Shown here: positions 16,360-25,009 of the stretch, piece by piece | Numbering within the stretch: the first letter of the stretch is position 1 | Layout: every line of letters starts with the position of its first letter | Origin: JBHOQS01 sp042408875 | Lineage (GTDB): Bacteria > Chloroflexota > UBA11872 > JBHOQS01 | DNA: 64,000 nucleotides | Assembly: GCA_042408875.1 (NCBI GenBank) | Contig: JBHOQS010000002.1 | Span: 1-64,000, forward strand | Direction: 5' to 3' | Position numbers and translations under genes: made by a program | The notes under the pieces: generated by a model | Databases searched by the model: none | Seen by the model: the letters and a program-made list of their open reading frames with translations, nothing else | What the model was told of the DNA's origin: nothing

Positions 16360-18270
16360 TTAGTCTTCCCCGCACAGCTCAAGCGCTGCCACGACCGGAT
16401 CGGCCGCCAGGCGCAGGCGAGTCAGCCGCCAGGAGAGGCGCACATTGTCGACGAAGCGCTGCGGAGTGAGCGGCTCTTCGACGGCGTGTAGGAGCTGGGC
16501 CAGATCGCCGCATCCCAGGGCACGCCGCGCCGCCGCCACGCTCGCGGAGAGGGCGGGCTCTTTCTCCGGATCAACGAAGCGGGCGATGATCCAGGCGTTG
16601 GGCAGCGACTTCTCGTGGCCGGGCCTGGCGCGCCGGGTGAGGCGCAGGCGCGCAGCCAGGGGGTCGGTCAGACCACGACGATCCACAAAATGCACCTGGG
16701 GTCCAGCGACCACGCCAGCGAGCCCGATGTTCCAGCGCTCGGCCACCAGGATGATCGCCGGGTGGACAGTGTGCCGCAGCGGGAAGGTCATGACGAGCTG
16801 GGGTGGCAAGCGCGAGTATTCCTCGTCGCCCGTGTCCAGGAGCAGCACGCGGTAATACGGGCCTGCCGGGCCAGCGCTGAGTGCCGGCGAAGTTCCCAGC
16901 CGCGCCCGCAGCGTCCGGCCATCCACCGCGAACGCCATCTGTCTGTAGTCGGCAGCGGTGACCGGGTGAGAGTGCCGCGACTGGCGCACGTACCAGCCGC
17001 GCTCGTCGGCGATGCCGTGCGGGGTGATCTTTGCGGCATACGGGATCCGCAGCCACAGCGCACAGACCACCGCCCAGGCCAGCACCGGCGTGGCGGCCAG
17101 CCAGCCGGCAAGCCCAGCCCGCGCGCCCAGCCCCGGCGCAGGGAGCCACGTCGCGGCCACCGGCAGGCACAGGCCAAACAGGCCCGGCAGCAGCAACCGT
17201 CCGTGCATGAAGTCCCCGCCGATGCGGATGACATAAAGGCCATGAAGCAGCCCCGCAGCCACTGGCGCGATCAGGAGCAACAGGCTTGCCTGATCACGAC
17301 GGCCGCCGGCACGGCCGACCAGCACCAGCCACCAACTCAAGAGCAGGACCAGCGGAACGTACAACAGGTATGGCTGCACCAGGTCGGCGGCATACGTCCA
17401 GCCTTGCGGCCAATTCGCCAGACCGGCTTCTTTCGCCAGCGCTGGGTTCGGCACCAGCGCAGCAAAGTACCCCATCCGGAAGACCTGGTATACCAGCGGC
17501 AGCACGCCCCCGGCCAGCGCCAGGCGCAGCCCGGCTGTGAACATCTCCCGGCGGCCTGCGACGAACAGGTGCTGGAGCAGCAGTGCAGCGAGGAAGCTCG
17601 CGCTGAAGAGGGCCAGGTCCGGGCGGACCAGCGGTCCCAGGCCGGCTACCGCTGCCGCAACCACCTGGCGAGACGTCGCCGGGCGAGCCTGACCACCTGC
17701 GGGGCAGGATGTCATGGCGTGCACAAGCAGCCAGTAGGCAAGCCCGAGCCAGCCGAAAACGAGCCCGGTCTCCAGCCCCGACGTAGCGAAATCCCACATC
17801 GGCGGCAGCGCAGCGATCACTGCTGCGCCGAGCGGGAGCGCCAACCATCTCATACGTGGCCCGCCATCGAGGTGCCACAGCCGTTCAGCCAGCGCCAGCG
17901 CGCCTGCCTCGGCAGCGAGAACTCCGCCGGCCGAGCACAGCAGCCCCAGCGTCACCGCGCCGATCTCGATCGGCTGGCCGGTCAGCCCCCATAACGCCAG
18001 CAGGGCGATCCAGAGCGGGCTGGTATACGCCTCGACTCGCTCGCCCACGTTGAACACCGGCCCGTACCCGGCCAGTAGGTGCTGCACAACTCGTACGTCG
18101 AGGAAAGCGTCCTCGGTCACCCAGCGGCGTCCGTAGGCCAGCACCGCCAGCAGCGCCACAGGCGCGAGGATCAGCAAAGCGCCAGCAGCGTCGCGGCGTG
18201 CACGGGCTACAGGCGGGAGTGAGCGTTCGGTATGGCGAGCCGGTTGCGAGGGCGGAGCAAGGGCAACCAT
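16360..18270 (-). CDS. GT-C membrane glycosyltransferase (AftB-like)
   Basis: About 636 residues with a dozen or so hydrophobic helices. The first periplasmic loop carries the GT-C pattern EDAFLDVRVVQHLLAGYGPVFN followed by GERVEAYTSPLW, in which the acidic pair after helix 1 is catalytic in the family. This resembles mycobacterial AftB-type polyprenyl-phosphate-dependent glycosyltransferases. The C-terminal 200 residues are soluble and probably extracytoplasmic. The start at 18270 is preferred to one 17 codons upstream because helix 1 and an Arg-rich stretch follow it. A decayed paralogue lies immediately upstream on the same strand. Donor and acceptor are unknown. Confidence 0.78.
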   Translation of the reverse strand: MVALAPPSQPARHTERSLPPVARARRDAAGALLILAPVALLAVLAYGRRWVTEDAFLDVRVVQHLLAGYGPVFNVGERVEAYTSPLWIALLALWGLTGQPIEIGAVTLGLLCSAGGVLAAEAGALALAERLWHLDGGPRMRWLALPLGAAVIAALPPMWDFATSGLETGLVFGWLGLAYWLLVHAMTSCPAGGQARPATSRQVVAAAVAGLGPLVRPDLALFSASFLAALLLQHLFVAGRREMFTAGLRLALAGGVLPLVYQVFRMGYFAALVPNPALAKEAGLANWPQGWTYAADLVQPYLLYVPLVLLLSWWLVLVGRAGGRRDQASLLLLIAPVAAGLLHGLYVIRIGGDFMHGRLLLPGLFGLCLPVAATWLPAPGLGARAGLAGWLAATPVLAWAVVCALWLRIPYAAKITPHGIADERGWYVRQSRHSHPVTAADYRQMAFAVDGRTLRARLGTSPALSAGPAGPYYRVLLLDTGDEEYSRLPPQLVMTFPLRHTVHPAIILVAERWNIGLAGVVAGPQVHFVDRRGLTDPLAARLRLTRRARPGHEKSLPNAWIIARFVDPEKEPALSASVAAARRALGCGDLAQLLHAVEEPLTPQRFVDNVRLSWRLTRLRLAADPVVAALELCGED

Positions 18271-18275
18271 CTGGC

Positions 18276-19398
18276 CTACCCAGTATACCTGATGCAGCCA
18301 GCATGATGTTGCTCCAAACAAGCAAGGCCGAGAGTAGAGAAAATAAAAATAAATAAAAAAATAAAATACAAGAAAGCCAGGAGCGGAGCCTGTGGCCAGG
18401 GAACGATCCTAGCTCCGCCGGCACAGTTCGCGCTGGCCCCAGGTGGGTCGGCCGGGATGCGCAGACGGGTCAATCGCCAGAACAGCCGCATGTTCGCGAG
18501 GAAACGCTGCGGGGTCAGCCGGCCCTCCACGACGGCGCGCTGCAGCTCAGCCAGGTCACCACACGCCAGCACAGCCCGCGCTGCCGCCACCCGAGCGGGA
18601 TCCTCCACCGGCACGTCCGCCACGGCGAAGCAGGCGATCGCCCCCTCGTTCGGCAGTGCCTTCTCGTGTCCTGGCCGCCCGCGCTGTTTTAGGCGCAAAC
18701 GCGCCGCCAGCGGGTCGGCAAGCCCGTACCAATCGATGACGTGGACACGTGGCCCCGCTGCGTAGCCCCCGAGGCCGATGTTGCGCCGGATGACAGCAAG
18801 GTGAGCGTGCTGCTCGACGCCTGGCGCGAGCGGGAACTCGCGAGGCTGGTCTGGCTGCTCGCCGCAGCTGTACCGCTGCATCGCTGGAGCATCGCTCAGG
18901 CAGACAGGCCGGCTGTCGAGCAGCAGTGTGCGCGCTACCGGGGAGCCTCCCCCGCCGAGGCTCTCGACGCGCTGGCGGAGCATCTGGCCGTCCTGCACCC
19001 AGACCATCGCCGCGTAATCGGGGAGCGTGATCGGGTTGGCACAGCCAGCAAACCTGCAAGCGCTGGCGTGGCGATGTACCGTCGTGCTATCTTAGGTACC
19101 GCAGCGATGAGCACCGCCAGGATGAAGCCCGCTCGACTCGCTCGCCAGGATTGTAGAGCGGTCCCCATCCCGACAATAGGTTCTGCACTATACGGAAGTC
19201 AATGAAGGCGTCTTCTGCGATCCAGCGGTGCCGGTACGCGAATACGGCAAGGAGTGCAGGAGGGAGAAGTTGCACCGCCCGGGCCAGCGCGTGGGCCAGA
19301 GCCGGAGCGCGCCCGTCGCGTATGCGAATGATCGTAGCCCTATATACGAGCGGTACGTCTGCCGGCAGAGACGCAGGAGTACGCCGGTCGCTACGCAT
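18276..19398 (-). pseudogene. Decayed AftB-like glycosyltransferase, internally deleted
   Basis: A broken second copy of the neighbouring GT-C gene. The N-terminal part (about 19398-19135) matches it through helix 1 and the catalytic loop (EDAFIDFRIVQNLLSGWGPLYN, then GERVE). At GERVE the match stops. It resumes near the parent's residue 405 (AGFILAVLIAAVP) and continues in yet another frame to the C-terminus (NIGLGGYAAGP, DPLAARLRLKQRGRPGHEK, LTPQRFLANMRLFWRLTRLRI). Roughly 310 codons are missing, and at least two frame changes separate the pieces. The 3' end runs into an A-rich low-complexity tract near 18335-18365. No functional product is expected. Confidence 0.82.
18335..18367. repeat. 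A-rich low-complexity tract
   Basis: A run of imperfect AAAATA/AAATA units lies at the 3' end of the decayed glycosyltransferase copy and upstream of the intact one. It is strongly AT-rich compared with its surroundings. Confidence 0.6.
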
Positions 19399-19645
19399 GC
19401 CGAAGCTATGCGCCTCTGTGATACATGTAGAACAAAGAGAAGAAGAGAAGAAATAATATAAACATAGATCTCCACATACTGCACCCCTAGGCACGGGCTT
19501 CGGCCCTGGCAGCCTGTGCCCCAAGAGCAGCCAGGGCGCGTGCACTGCAATTTCCGCGCCGGCATGAGTTCACATAAGTTAGGGCGTGCAGAGGGTCGGC
19601 CAGGTCGGCTAGGACGGAGGCGTGGTAATGTGGGGCCAGAGAGCA

Positions 19646-19687
19646 CGCTCCCCGGTGGATCGTGAAGCGTGAGCCCACCGGGGAGCG
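19646..19687. terminator. Strong hairpin after the sugar-binding protein gene
   Basis: CGCTCCCCGGTGG (19646-19658) pairs perfectly with CCACCGGGGAGCG (19675-19687) around a 16-nt loop, about 40 nt past the stop of the minus-strand lipoprotein gene. There is no U-tract, so it may be a transcript-stabilising hairpin or a weak terminator. Confidence 0.5.
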
Positions 19688-19718
19688 GACACGAGCGCTG
19701 GCGGGTCGGCGCCGGGCG

Positions 19719-19738
19719 GCTACTTCGGGCTACTTCGG
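19719..19738. repeat. 10-bp duplication covering a stop codon
   Basis: GCTACTTCGG occurs twice in tandem. On the minus strand the unit reads CCGAAGTAGC and contains the last codons and TAG of the solute-binding protein gene, so the gene end is duplicated. Confidence 0.9.
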
Positions 19739-21127
19739 CAGTCGTCCCTTGAACTGGTTGTAGATATCCAGCACCACCTCATCCAGGCGCTTCTTGATAT
19801 CCGGAATGAGCTGCCGCGCCGGCCCTTTGTTCAGCCAGATGGCATCCGCCTCCTGGTTGTAGGTGGTGTTGATGCGCGGGAACTGCAGGAAGAGGTGATC
19901 AACGCTCTCCTGCGAGCGCTTCGGGTCAATGGCACCGGTGGTCACCTTACGCAGCTCATCGCGCGTCATACCGGTCCATTGTGAAACTTTTTCCAGCCAG
20001 GCATCGAGCACCGCGCGCGGCGTCGGCGGCGTTCCGGTGAGCTGGCTATACGCCTTTGTGGCTTCCTCGCTCGTGAGGATACGCATCACCGCCCACGCGC
20101 CCGCCTTGTTCTTGGCCTGGCGGCCCATGATCCAGAAGTCGTTGTAGTTGTTATTCTTGTTTGACCTATTCCGCGGGATGGCTGCCACGCCCCACTTGAA
20201 GGCGGTGATATCGCTATACACCCAGAAGCCCCAGCCGCCGGTCTTCACCATAGCTACACGGCCGGTCTTGAAGATATCGCCCAGGGCTGCTACAGCCTGG
20301 ATATCGGCTGGGCTGGGCATAACGCGGTACTTCCAGATGAGATCCTGGCGGAACTCATGCGCTGCCAGCGACGCCTCACTGTCAAGCTGCGTTTTTTGGG
20401 CAATGAACTCAGTGTAATGCTCAGGCAGGTACGCATCACCGCCGAAGACATAGGCACCACCATGGGGCATCCAAGGTCCCCAGTTGATCCCATACACCGC
20501 ATCCGGCGTGCCTGGGTTCTTCGTCAGCTTCTGCGCGTATTCGAGCATCCTGTCGGTGGTCCAGGACGTATCTTCCCAGTCCACCGGCGGATATTTCAGA
20601 CCGGCTTCATCTAGGAGTTTCTTGTTGTAAAACAGCAGCGTGCCAAACGTCGTGAGCTGCGACAGCCCGTAGTACTTGCCATTGATCTTGTAGATATTCA
20701 TCAGCCCTGGCTGGAAGTACTCATCGACGTTCCACTTGTCGCGCGTAATATAGGGAGTGAGGTCTTCCGGTAGGCCGCGCGCCCAGTAGTCGATATAGTT
20801 GCCCCCGAAGCCCCAGATCTCGGGCGGGTCGCCGGCCGCGGCCATCGTATTCAGCTTCGGGATATAGTCAGCACCCTGTACCACAATCCGCTCGATCTTA
20901 AGCTTCGGGTACTTTTGCTTAATCATCGGCTCGAACACTTCTTCCTGGCCCTTGTTCTCCGCCGGGCTAGCGCGCACGAGCCACTTCACCTCACCGCTTA
21001 GCTCTCGCTCACCCTCCCCACCGGGCCGGGCGGCTCCACCGCCGGGCGCGCAGGCCGCCAGCATCCCGCTGGCGATCCCCAGCGTAGCGCTGCCGATAAG
21101 GATTCGTCGTGTGACCAGAGCAGACAT
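19730..21127 (-). CDS. ABC sugar-binding lipoprotein
   Basis: A 465-residue extracellular solute-binding protein of the family-1 (maltose/multiple-sugar) type. Tat-like leader TRRILIGSATLGIASGMLAAC, with a lipobox LAAC giving a lipid-anchored Cys. Mature body shows WLVRASPAENKGQEEVFEPMI, DPPEIWGFGG, YYGLSQLTTFGTLLFYNKKLLDEAGL and PVDWEDTSWTTDRMLEYAQKL, all family-typical. Start has AAAAGGAG. Only a truncated permease gene lies upstream on the same strand, so the transport partners must be elsewhere. Confidence 0.92.
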   Translation of the reverse strand: MSALVTRRILIGSATLGIASGMLAACAPGGGAARPGGEGERELSGEVKWLVRASPAENKGQEEVFEPMIKQKYPKLKIERIVVQGADYIPKLNTMAAAGDPPEIWGFGGNYIDYWARGLPEDLTPYITRDKWNVDEYFQPGLMNIYKINGKYYGLSQLTTFGTLLFYNKKLLDEAGLKYPPVDWEDTSWTTDRMLEYAQKLTKNPGTPDAVYGINWGPWMPHGGAYVFGGDAYLPEHYTEFIAQKTQLDSEASLAAHEFRQDLIWKYRVMPSPADIQAVAALGDIFKTGRVAMVKTGGWGFWVYSDITAFKWGVAAIPRNRSNKNNNYNDFWIMGRQAKNKAGAWAVMRILTSEEATKAYSQLTGTPPTPRAVLDAWLEKVSQWTGMTRDELRKVTTGAIDPKRSQESVDHLFLQFPRINTTYNQEADAIWLNKGPARQLIPDIKKRLDEVVLDIYNQFKGRLPK

Positions 21128-21214
21128 ACAACTACTCCTTTTCTAATCTTCCGGTCTTCCCTACAGGCAGATGCTGCGTGTTCACTGGCTCATTTGTGCC
21201 TTCCCGCACGTGGA

Positions 21215-21440
21215 CTACCCCTTCACCCCACTGACGACGATGCCCTGAATGAAGTAGCGCTGCGCTACGAAGAAGATAAGGAGCGTCGGAAGAAGCGCGA
21301 CGATTGAGGCCGCCATGAGCAGGTTCCATGGCGTGCCACCATAGGCCGTCACGAAGTTACGCAGCGCCAGCGCGATGGTCCATTTACTGGCAGAGCTCAG
21401 GTAGATCATCGGCCGGAAGAAGTCGTTCCAGTGGAACATA
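21215..21440 (-). pseudogene. Remnant of a MalG-type ABC permease gene
   Basis: The final ~75 codons of a binding-protein-dependent sugar permease: MFHWNDFFRPMIYLSSASKW, an internal ALALRNF segment, a hydrophobic helix, and a C-terminal YFIQGIVVSGVKG, which is the classic end of MalG-like proteins. Upstream of 21440 the frame continues into unrelated sequence without any transmembrane helices, and the EAA loop and first four to five helices are absent. It is a 5'-truncated gene 88 nt before the binding-protein gene, so a formerly complete transporter operon has been cut. Confidence 0.8.
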
Positions 21441-21591
21441 GTGGTCCGCAGGTACCTGTCAACTCCCTGACAGTCAGGCAATACAGTGACCCTGCCGCGT
21501 GCGCCAGGGTATCGTGGCAGACGCTGAACCACACGTCTCCCTCGGGCCGGACTGACAGGTTTCAGGGCGAGCACAGCGCGTTCCGGCCTGC

Positions 21592-21597
21592 TATACT
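21592..21597 (+). promoter_or_regulatory. Putative -10 of the aldolase gene cluster
   Basis: TATACT about 90 nt before the aldolase start, in the 250-nt gap between the permease remnant and the catabolic run. No clear -35 partner was found. Confidence 0.3.
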
Positions 21598-21688
21598 GTC
21601 AGCCCGGCCGGCAGTGCCGGCGAGTTCCTCGCGGCGGACGGCACTGTCACGGCACTGCGACTTGTACTGCACCGGTAAGGAGTGCGCC

Positions 21689-22549
21689 ATGGAGATCGGC
21701 CGCCTGAATAAAGTCATTGGCCTGCTCGAGCGCGGACAGGTCGCCTTCGGCTGCTTCATGCCCGCCGGATCGATCCCTGACGCGGTGTGGATCTCCACCT
21801 CGCCGTACGATTTCGTGGTCTATGAGCTCGAGCATAATCCCTTCGACCTCGGCGACCTGCGCCTCTCACTACAGTTCATGCTGAACCGCCGCCAGATCGT
21901 GGAGAGCGGCACGCTGGCGCCGGCGGTGGTGCCTTTCGTACGTATCCCGGTGAACGGCCGGGAGCACAGCGAGTGGATCATCAAGCAGGTGCTCGACATC
22001 GGCGTCTACGGCATCGTTTTCCCCATGATCAATACCGTGGAGGATGCCTGGCACGCCTTGCAGGCGTCCCGCTACGTGCAGGCGAAGGGCGCTGCCGATG
22101 CCGAGCCGGTCGGGCGGCGCGGCCATGCGCCCGGCAACGCGATGCGCTACTGGGGCCTCACCCAGCCGGAATATTTCGAGCGAGCCGATGTCTGGCCGCT
22201 CGATCCCCAGGGCGAGATCTTGCCGGTGCTGCAATGCGAGACGGAGCAGGCCATCGTAAACCTGCCGCGCATCCTGGCAGAGGTGAAGAAGCCGGGGCTT
22301 ATCTTGATCAGCGAGAGCGACCTCTCGGTGTCGATGGGCTACCGCGGCGTGCGCACACCGGAGGTCGAGGCAGCGGTGCAGGAGGCGGTGGCGGTCTGCC
22401 GCCGCTACGGCGTGCCATATGGCTCACCGCAAGCGAACGCTGCCAACATCGAGCAGCGTATCAAAGATGGTTTCCAATTCCTGATGCCCGGCCCCGGCCG
22501 CGATCTCTCCGCACTGGAGAAGGGCCGCGCCGCGGCCGGACGGTCATAA
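21689..22549 (+). CDS. HpcH/HpaI family aldolase
   Basis: A 286-residue class II aldolase/citrate-lyase-like TIM barrel, related to 4-hydroxy-2-oxovalerate and HpcH-type retro-aldol enzymes. Segments FGCFMPAGSIPDAVWISTSPYDFVVYELEHNPFD, VPFVRIP, VLDIGVYGIVFPMINTVEDA and PVLQCETEQAIVNL follow the family order; metal ligands are expected in QCETE and SESDLS. A GRRGHAPGNAMRYWGLTQPEYFERADVWP segment replaces the usual substrate loop. The ATG has TAAGGAG. First of five same-strand genes forming a probable catabolic operon. Confidence 0.85.
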   Translation: MEIGRLNKVIGLLERGQVAFGCFMPAGSIPDAVWISTSPYDFVVYELEHNPFDLGDLRLSLQFMLNRRQIVESGTLAPAVVPFVRIPVNGREHSEWIIKQVLDIGVYGIVFPMINTVEDAWHALQASRYVQAKGAADAEPVGRRGHAPGNAMRYWGLTQPEYFERADVWPLDPQGEILPVLQCETEQAIVNLPRILAEVKKPGLILISESDLSVSMGYRGVRTPEVEAAVQEAVAVCRRYGVPYGSPQANAANIEQRIKDGFQFLMPGPGRDLSALEKGRAAAGRS

Positions 22550-22600
22550 GTAAACCTCCCTCTACTGGGCTGCCAGGGGGAGGGGAGGGTGAGGGCTCCG

Positions 22601-23182
22601 ATGAAATTCTGCCCGCATTGCGCCACAGAGCTCATCCTCGTTTCGAACGGCGGCCGGGACCGGCCGTCCTGTCCTACCTGTAACTACATCTTCTTCGGAG
22701 AGTTCTCCATCGGCGTCGGCGGCGTGGTCATCCGTGATGGCAAGGCACTGCTGATCCGCCGTGGCCTGGAGCCGGGCCGCGGCTGGTGGCAGATTCCGGG
22801 CGGCTACGCCGAACACGACGAGACGGTCATCGATGCCGTTGAACGTGAGGTGTACGAGGAGGCCGGGGTGAAAGCGCGCGTCCTCGACGTGCTGGGCTTC
22901 CGCCATTCCCTCGGCGGCTCCGTCGGGGGACCGAGCACGAATGTCTACATCATGTTCCGTCTAGAGCCGCTGGAGGGCGAGCCGCGCTGCGACGGCGCGG
23001 AGGTCACCGGCGCAGGCTACTTCTCGCTCGACGAGATCATGCAGATGGAGCGAGTGCAGAACCTGAGCAAATGGGCGATCACCCAGGCACTGACCGGTCG
23101 GCGCGGCTTTGTGCCGGCTCAGCTCAGCGCCGATCCGGCACGGCCGGGCTGGGTCCTGTTCGGGCTCCCGTTGAGCGAGTGA
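22601..23182 (+). CDS. Nudix hydrolase with N-terminal zinc ribbon
   Basis: A 193-residue Nudix hydrolase. A zinc ribbon (CPHC at 4-7, CPTC at 24-27) precedes the Nudix box at residues 68-90 (G-x5-E-x7-REVYEEAGV, all consensus residues present). Zinc ribbon plus Nudix recalls NADH pyrophosphatase-like or ADP-ribose pyrophosphatase-like enzymes; the actual nucleotide substrate is unknown. Start at ATG 22601 rather than GTG 22589, which lies inside the GA-rich ribosome site. Situated 51 nt after the aldolase. Confidence 0.88.
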   Translation: MKFCPHCATELILVSNGGRDRPSCPTCNYIFFGEFSIGVGGVVIRDGKALLIRRGLEPGRGWWQIPGGYAEHDETVIDAVEREVYEEAGVKARVLDVLGFRHSLGGSVGGPSTNVYIMFRLEPLEGEPRCDGAEVTGAGYFSLDEIMQMERVQNLSKWAITQALTGRRGFVPAQLSADPARPGWVLFGLPLSE

Positions 23183-23245
23183 TTGCGTGCTGGAACCAGG
23201 GCACTCTCTTTCCAGAACACCAGCTACGCGTGAGGGTAGAGAGCG

Positions 23246-24022
23246 ATGAAATTTTACATCCTGACCGATCTGGAAGGCGCGGCGATGGTCTCGCGCTGGG
23301 ACCAGACCCGTGAGCCCGATGCGCCGGGCAAGCCGCTGGCGATGAAACTCCTCACCTGGGAGGTCAACGCGGCAATCGACGGCATTCTGGACGTCGATCC
23401 GGACGCCGACATCATCGTCTGGGATGGCCACGGCACGGGCGGCATCGATATTCTGGAGTTCCACCCCCAGGCACGGCTAATCAGCCGCGGGCCGATCCGG
23501 CCACCATACTACCTGGACGAGAGCTTCGACGGGCTGCTGTTCGTGGGACAGCACGCCATGGCCGGCACGCCCAACGCACCACTGTGCCACACCTACTCCT
23601 CACGCACGGTCGAGTACTACAAAATCAACGGCGTGCCCTACGGGGAGTTCGGCTGCCGCGCCGCGCTGGCCGGCAGCTTCAGTGTGCCGACGATTTTCAT
23701 CTCCGGCGATGATAAGGCTGTGGCCGAGGCACAGGCACTGGTGCCGGATATTGTGGGCGTGGAGACGAAGATCGGGCTGGGTATTGAACTGGCCCTGCAC
23801 TTGTCTCCGCAGCGGGCGCGCGAGCTCATCAGGCTGGGCGCGGCCGAGGCGGTGCGGCGCGTGCGGGAGATCGAGCCGTTCGTTATCCCGCCGCCCTATG
23901 AGCAGGAGATCCGCGTGTTGGAGGGCTGCTCGCTCGAGGGCTACCTGCGCCGCGGCTTCGAGAAGCTTGACGAGCGCACGGTGGTCAAGCGCGCCGAACA
24001 TTTATGGGAACTAGCGGTGTAA
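23246..24022 (+). CDS. dppA: D-aminopeptidase, peptidase family M55
   Basis: A 258-residue M55 zinc peptidase like Bacillus DppA, which releases D-alanine and similar residues from D-amino-acid peptides. The metal and active-site residues line up almost number for number: Asp8 and Glu10 in TDLEG, His62 in DGHG, His103 in GQHAMAG, Glu134 in GEFG, and the catalytic His115 in APLCHTYSS. Cytoplasmic decameric family. Its place between a Nudix and a sugar isomerase gene, with an aldolase and an aminotransferase, suggests degradation of an imported peptide- or amino-sugar-like compound. Confidence 0.9.
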   Translation: MKFYILTDLEGAAMVSRWDQTREPDAPGKPLAMKLLTWEVNAAIDGILDVDPDADIIVWDGHGTGGIDILEFHPQARLISRGPIRPPYYLDESFDGLLFVGQHAMAGTPNAPLCHTYSSRTVEYYKINGVPYGEFGCRAALAGSFSVPTIFISGDDKAVAEAQALVPDIVGVETKIGLGIELALHLSPQRARELIRLGAAEAVRRVREIEPFVIPPPYEQEIRVLEGCSLEGYLRRGFEKLDERTVVKRAEHLWELAV

Positions 24023-24050
24023 GACATACCACAGGAGCGAAGGAACCGCT

Positions 24051-24926
24051 ATGTTCGATGCCTCTGTGTTCACCGATGAGATCTCGCAGGATTTCGAAGA
24101 GGCATGCTGCACGGCGCACGAGGCCGGATTACGCTACGTGGATATCCGCAACGCCTGGGGCAAGAGCTGCGCGGTGATGGATCGCAGCGACTGGCAGCGC
24201 ATGGCTGAGATCATGCAGCGCTATGCGCTTCAGATGGGCTGCATCCAGTCGCCGTTTGGCAAGTGCGACATGACCGATGAGGCATATGCCGTGCACCTCG
24301 GCTACCTGGATAACCTCATCGCCATGGCACACTTCTTTGGAACGAACGTGATCCGCATCTTCCCCTTCTGGAACGACGATCGCTCAAACGTGCGCGTGCG
24401 CGAGCATACGCGGCAGCGTCTGCCGGAGATCGCCGAGCGACTCGGGATCGCTGCACGTCAGGCCGAGGCAGAGGAAGTGTACCTGGCGCTCGAACCGGAG
24501 CATAGTACACACAGCGGTACCTGCTCTGAAATCCGCCTGATCATCGATGCCGTGGGCAGTCCGGCCCTGGCTGTCGCTTGGGACGTGGCAAATGGCTGGA
24601 CGTGGGACGAGCCGATCTTCCCCGACGGCTACGAGCAAGTGCGCGGGCTGGTGCGCAACGTGCATGTCAAGGAGCGCGCCGCGCCACCTGTGCCTCCTGG
24701 CCAGGAGTCTCCGCCGCGGCGGCATGCGCTGCTAGGACATGGTGTGATGCCTTGGCCAGAGATCATCCGCCGCCTGCGCGAGGACGGATACCAGGGGGTC
24801 TTTTCGATCGAGACACACTTCGGCACGCGCGGGCCGTTCGGCTGGCAGAAGCTCAAGGCCGCGACGACGTACTACATGTATGCCCTGCGCGAGCTGTTGG
24901 AAAGCCCGGGCAACCCGGCACATTGA
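24051..24926 (+). CDS. Sugar phosphate isomerase/epimerase-like TIM barrel
   Basis: A 291-residue xylose-isomerase-like TIM barrel (AP-endonuclease 2 family). Order: FTDEISQDFEEAC at strand 1, LRYVDIRNAWG, CIQSPFGKCD, NVIRIFPFW, VYLALEPEHSTHSGT (metal Glu), LAVAWDVANGW (Asp), VRNVHVKE (His) and FSIETHFG (final Glu). It therefore keeps the expected metal site. Likely acts on a sugar or polyol derivative; substrate unknown. Lies 28 nt after dppA, consistent with one operon. Confidence 0.82.
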   Translation: MFDASVFTDEISQDFEEACCTAHEAGLRYVDIRNAWGKSCAVMDRSDWQRMAEIMQRYALQMGCIQSPFGKCDMTDEAYAVHLGYLDNLIAMAHFFGTNVIRIFPFWNDDRSNVRVREHTRQRLPEIAERLGIAARQAEAEEVYLALEPEHSTHSGTCSEIRLIIDAVGSPALAVAWDVANGWTWDEPIFPDGYEQVRGLVRNVHVKERAAPPVPPGQESPPRRHALLGHGVMPWPEIIRRLREDGYQGVFSIETHFGTRGPFGWQKLKAATTYYMYALRELLESPGNPAH

Positions 24927-25009
24927 ACGTCGGGGCTGGCTCTGCCATACTGGGGCGTGCCGAAGCCACGGCCGAGGCTCTGGCCGAAGCCACAGTCTGA
25001 GAGGACAGC

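Noticed and set aside
16615..17994. A 459-codon open frame on the plus strand opposite the GT-C glycosyltransferase gene.
   Set aside because: Its translation is Gln/Arg/Pro/His-rich with no domain, and the minus strand encodes a coherent membrane protein. It is a GC-driven antisense frame.
24959..24994. GCCGAAGCCAC repeated at 24959 and 24984 before the aminotransferase gene.
   Set aside because: The copies are separated by 14 bases and lie in GC-rich sequence of limited complexity, so chance similarity is likely; it was not counted with the tandem duplications.
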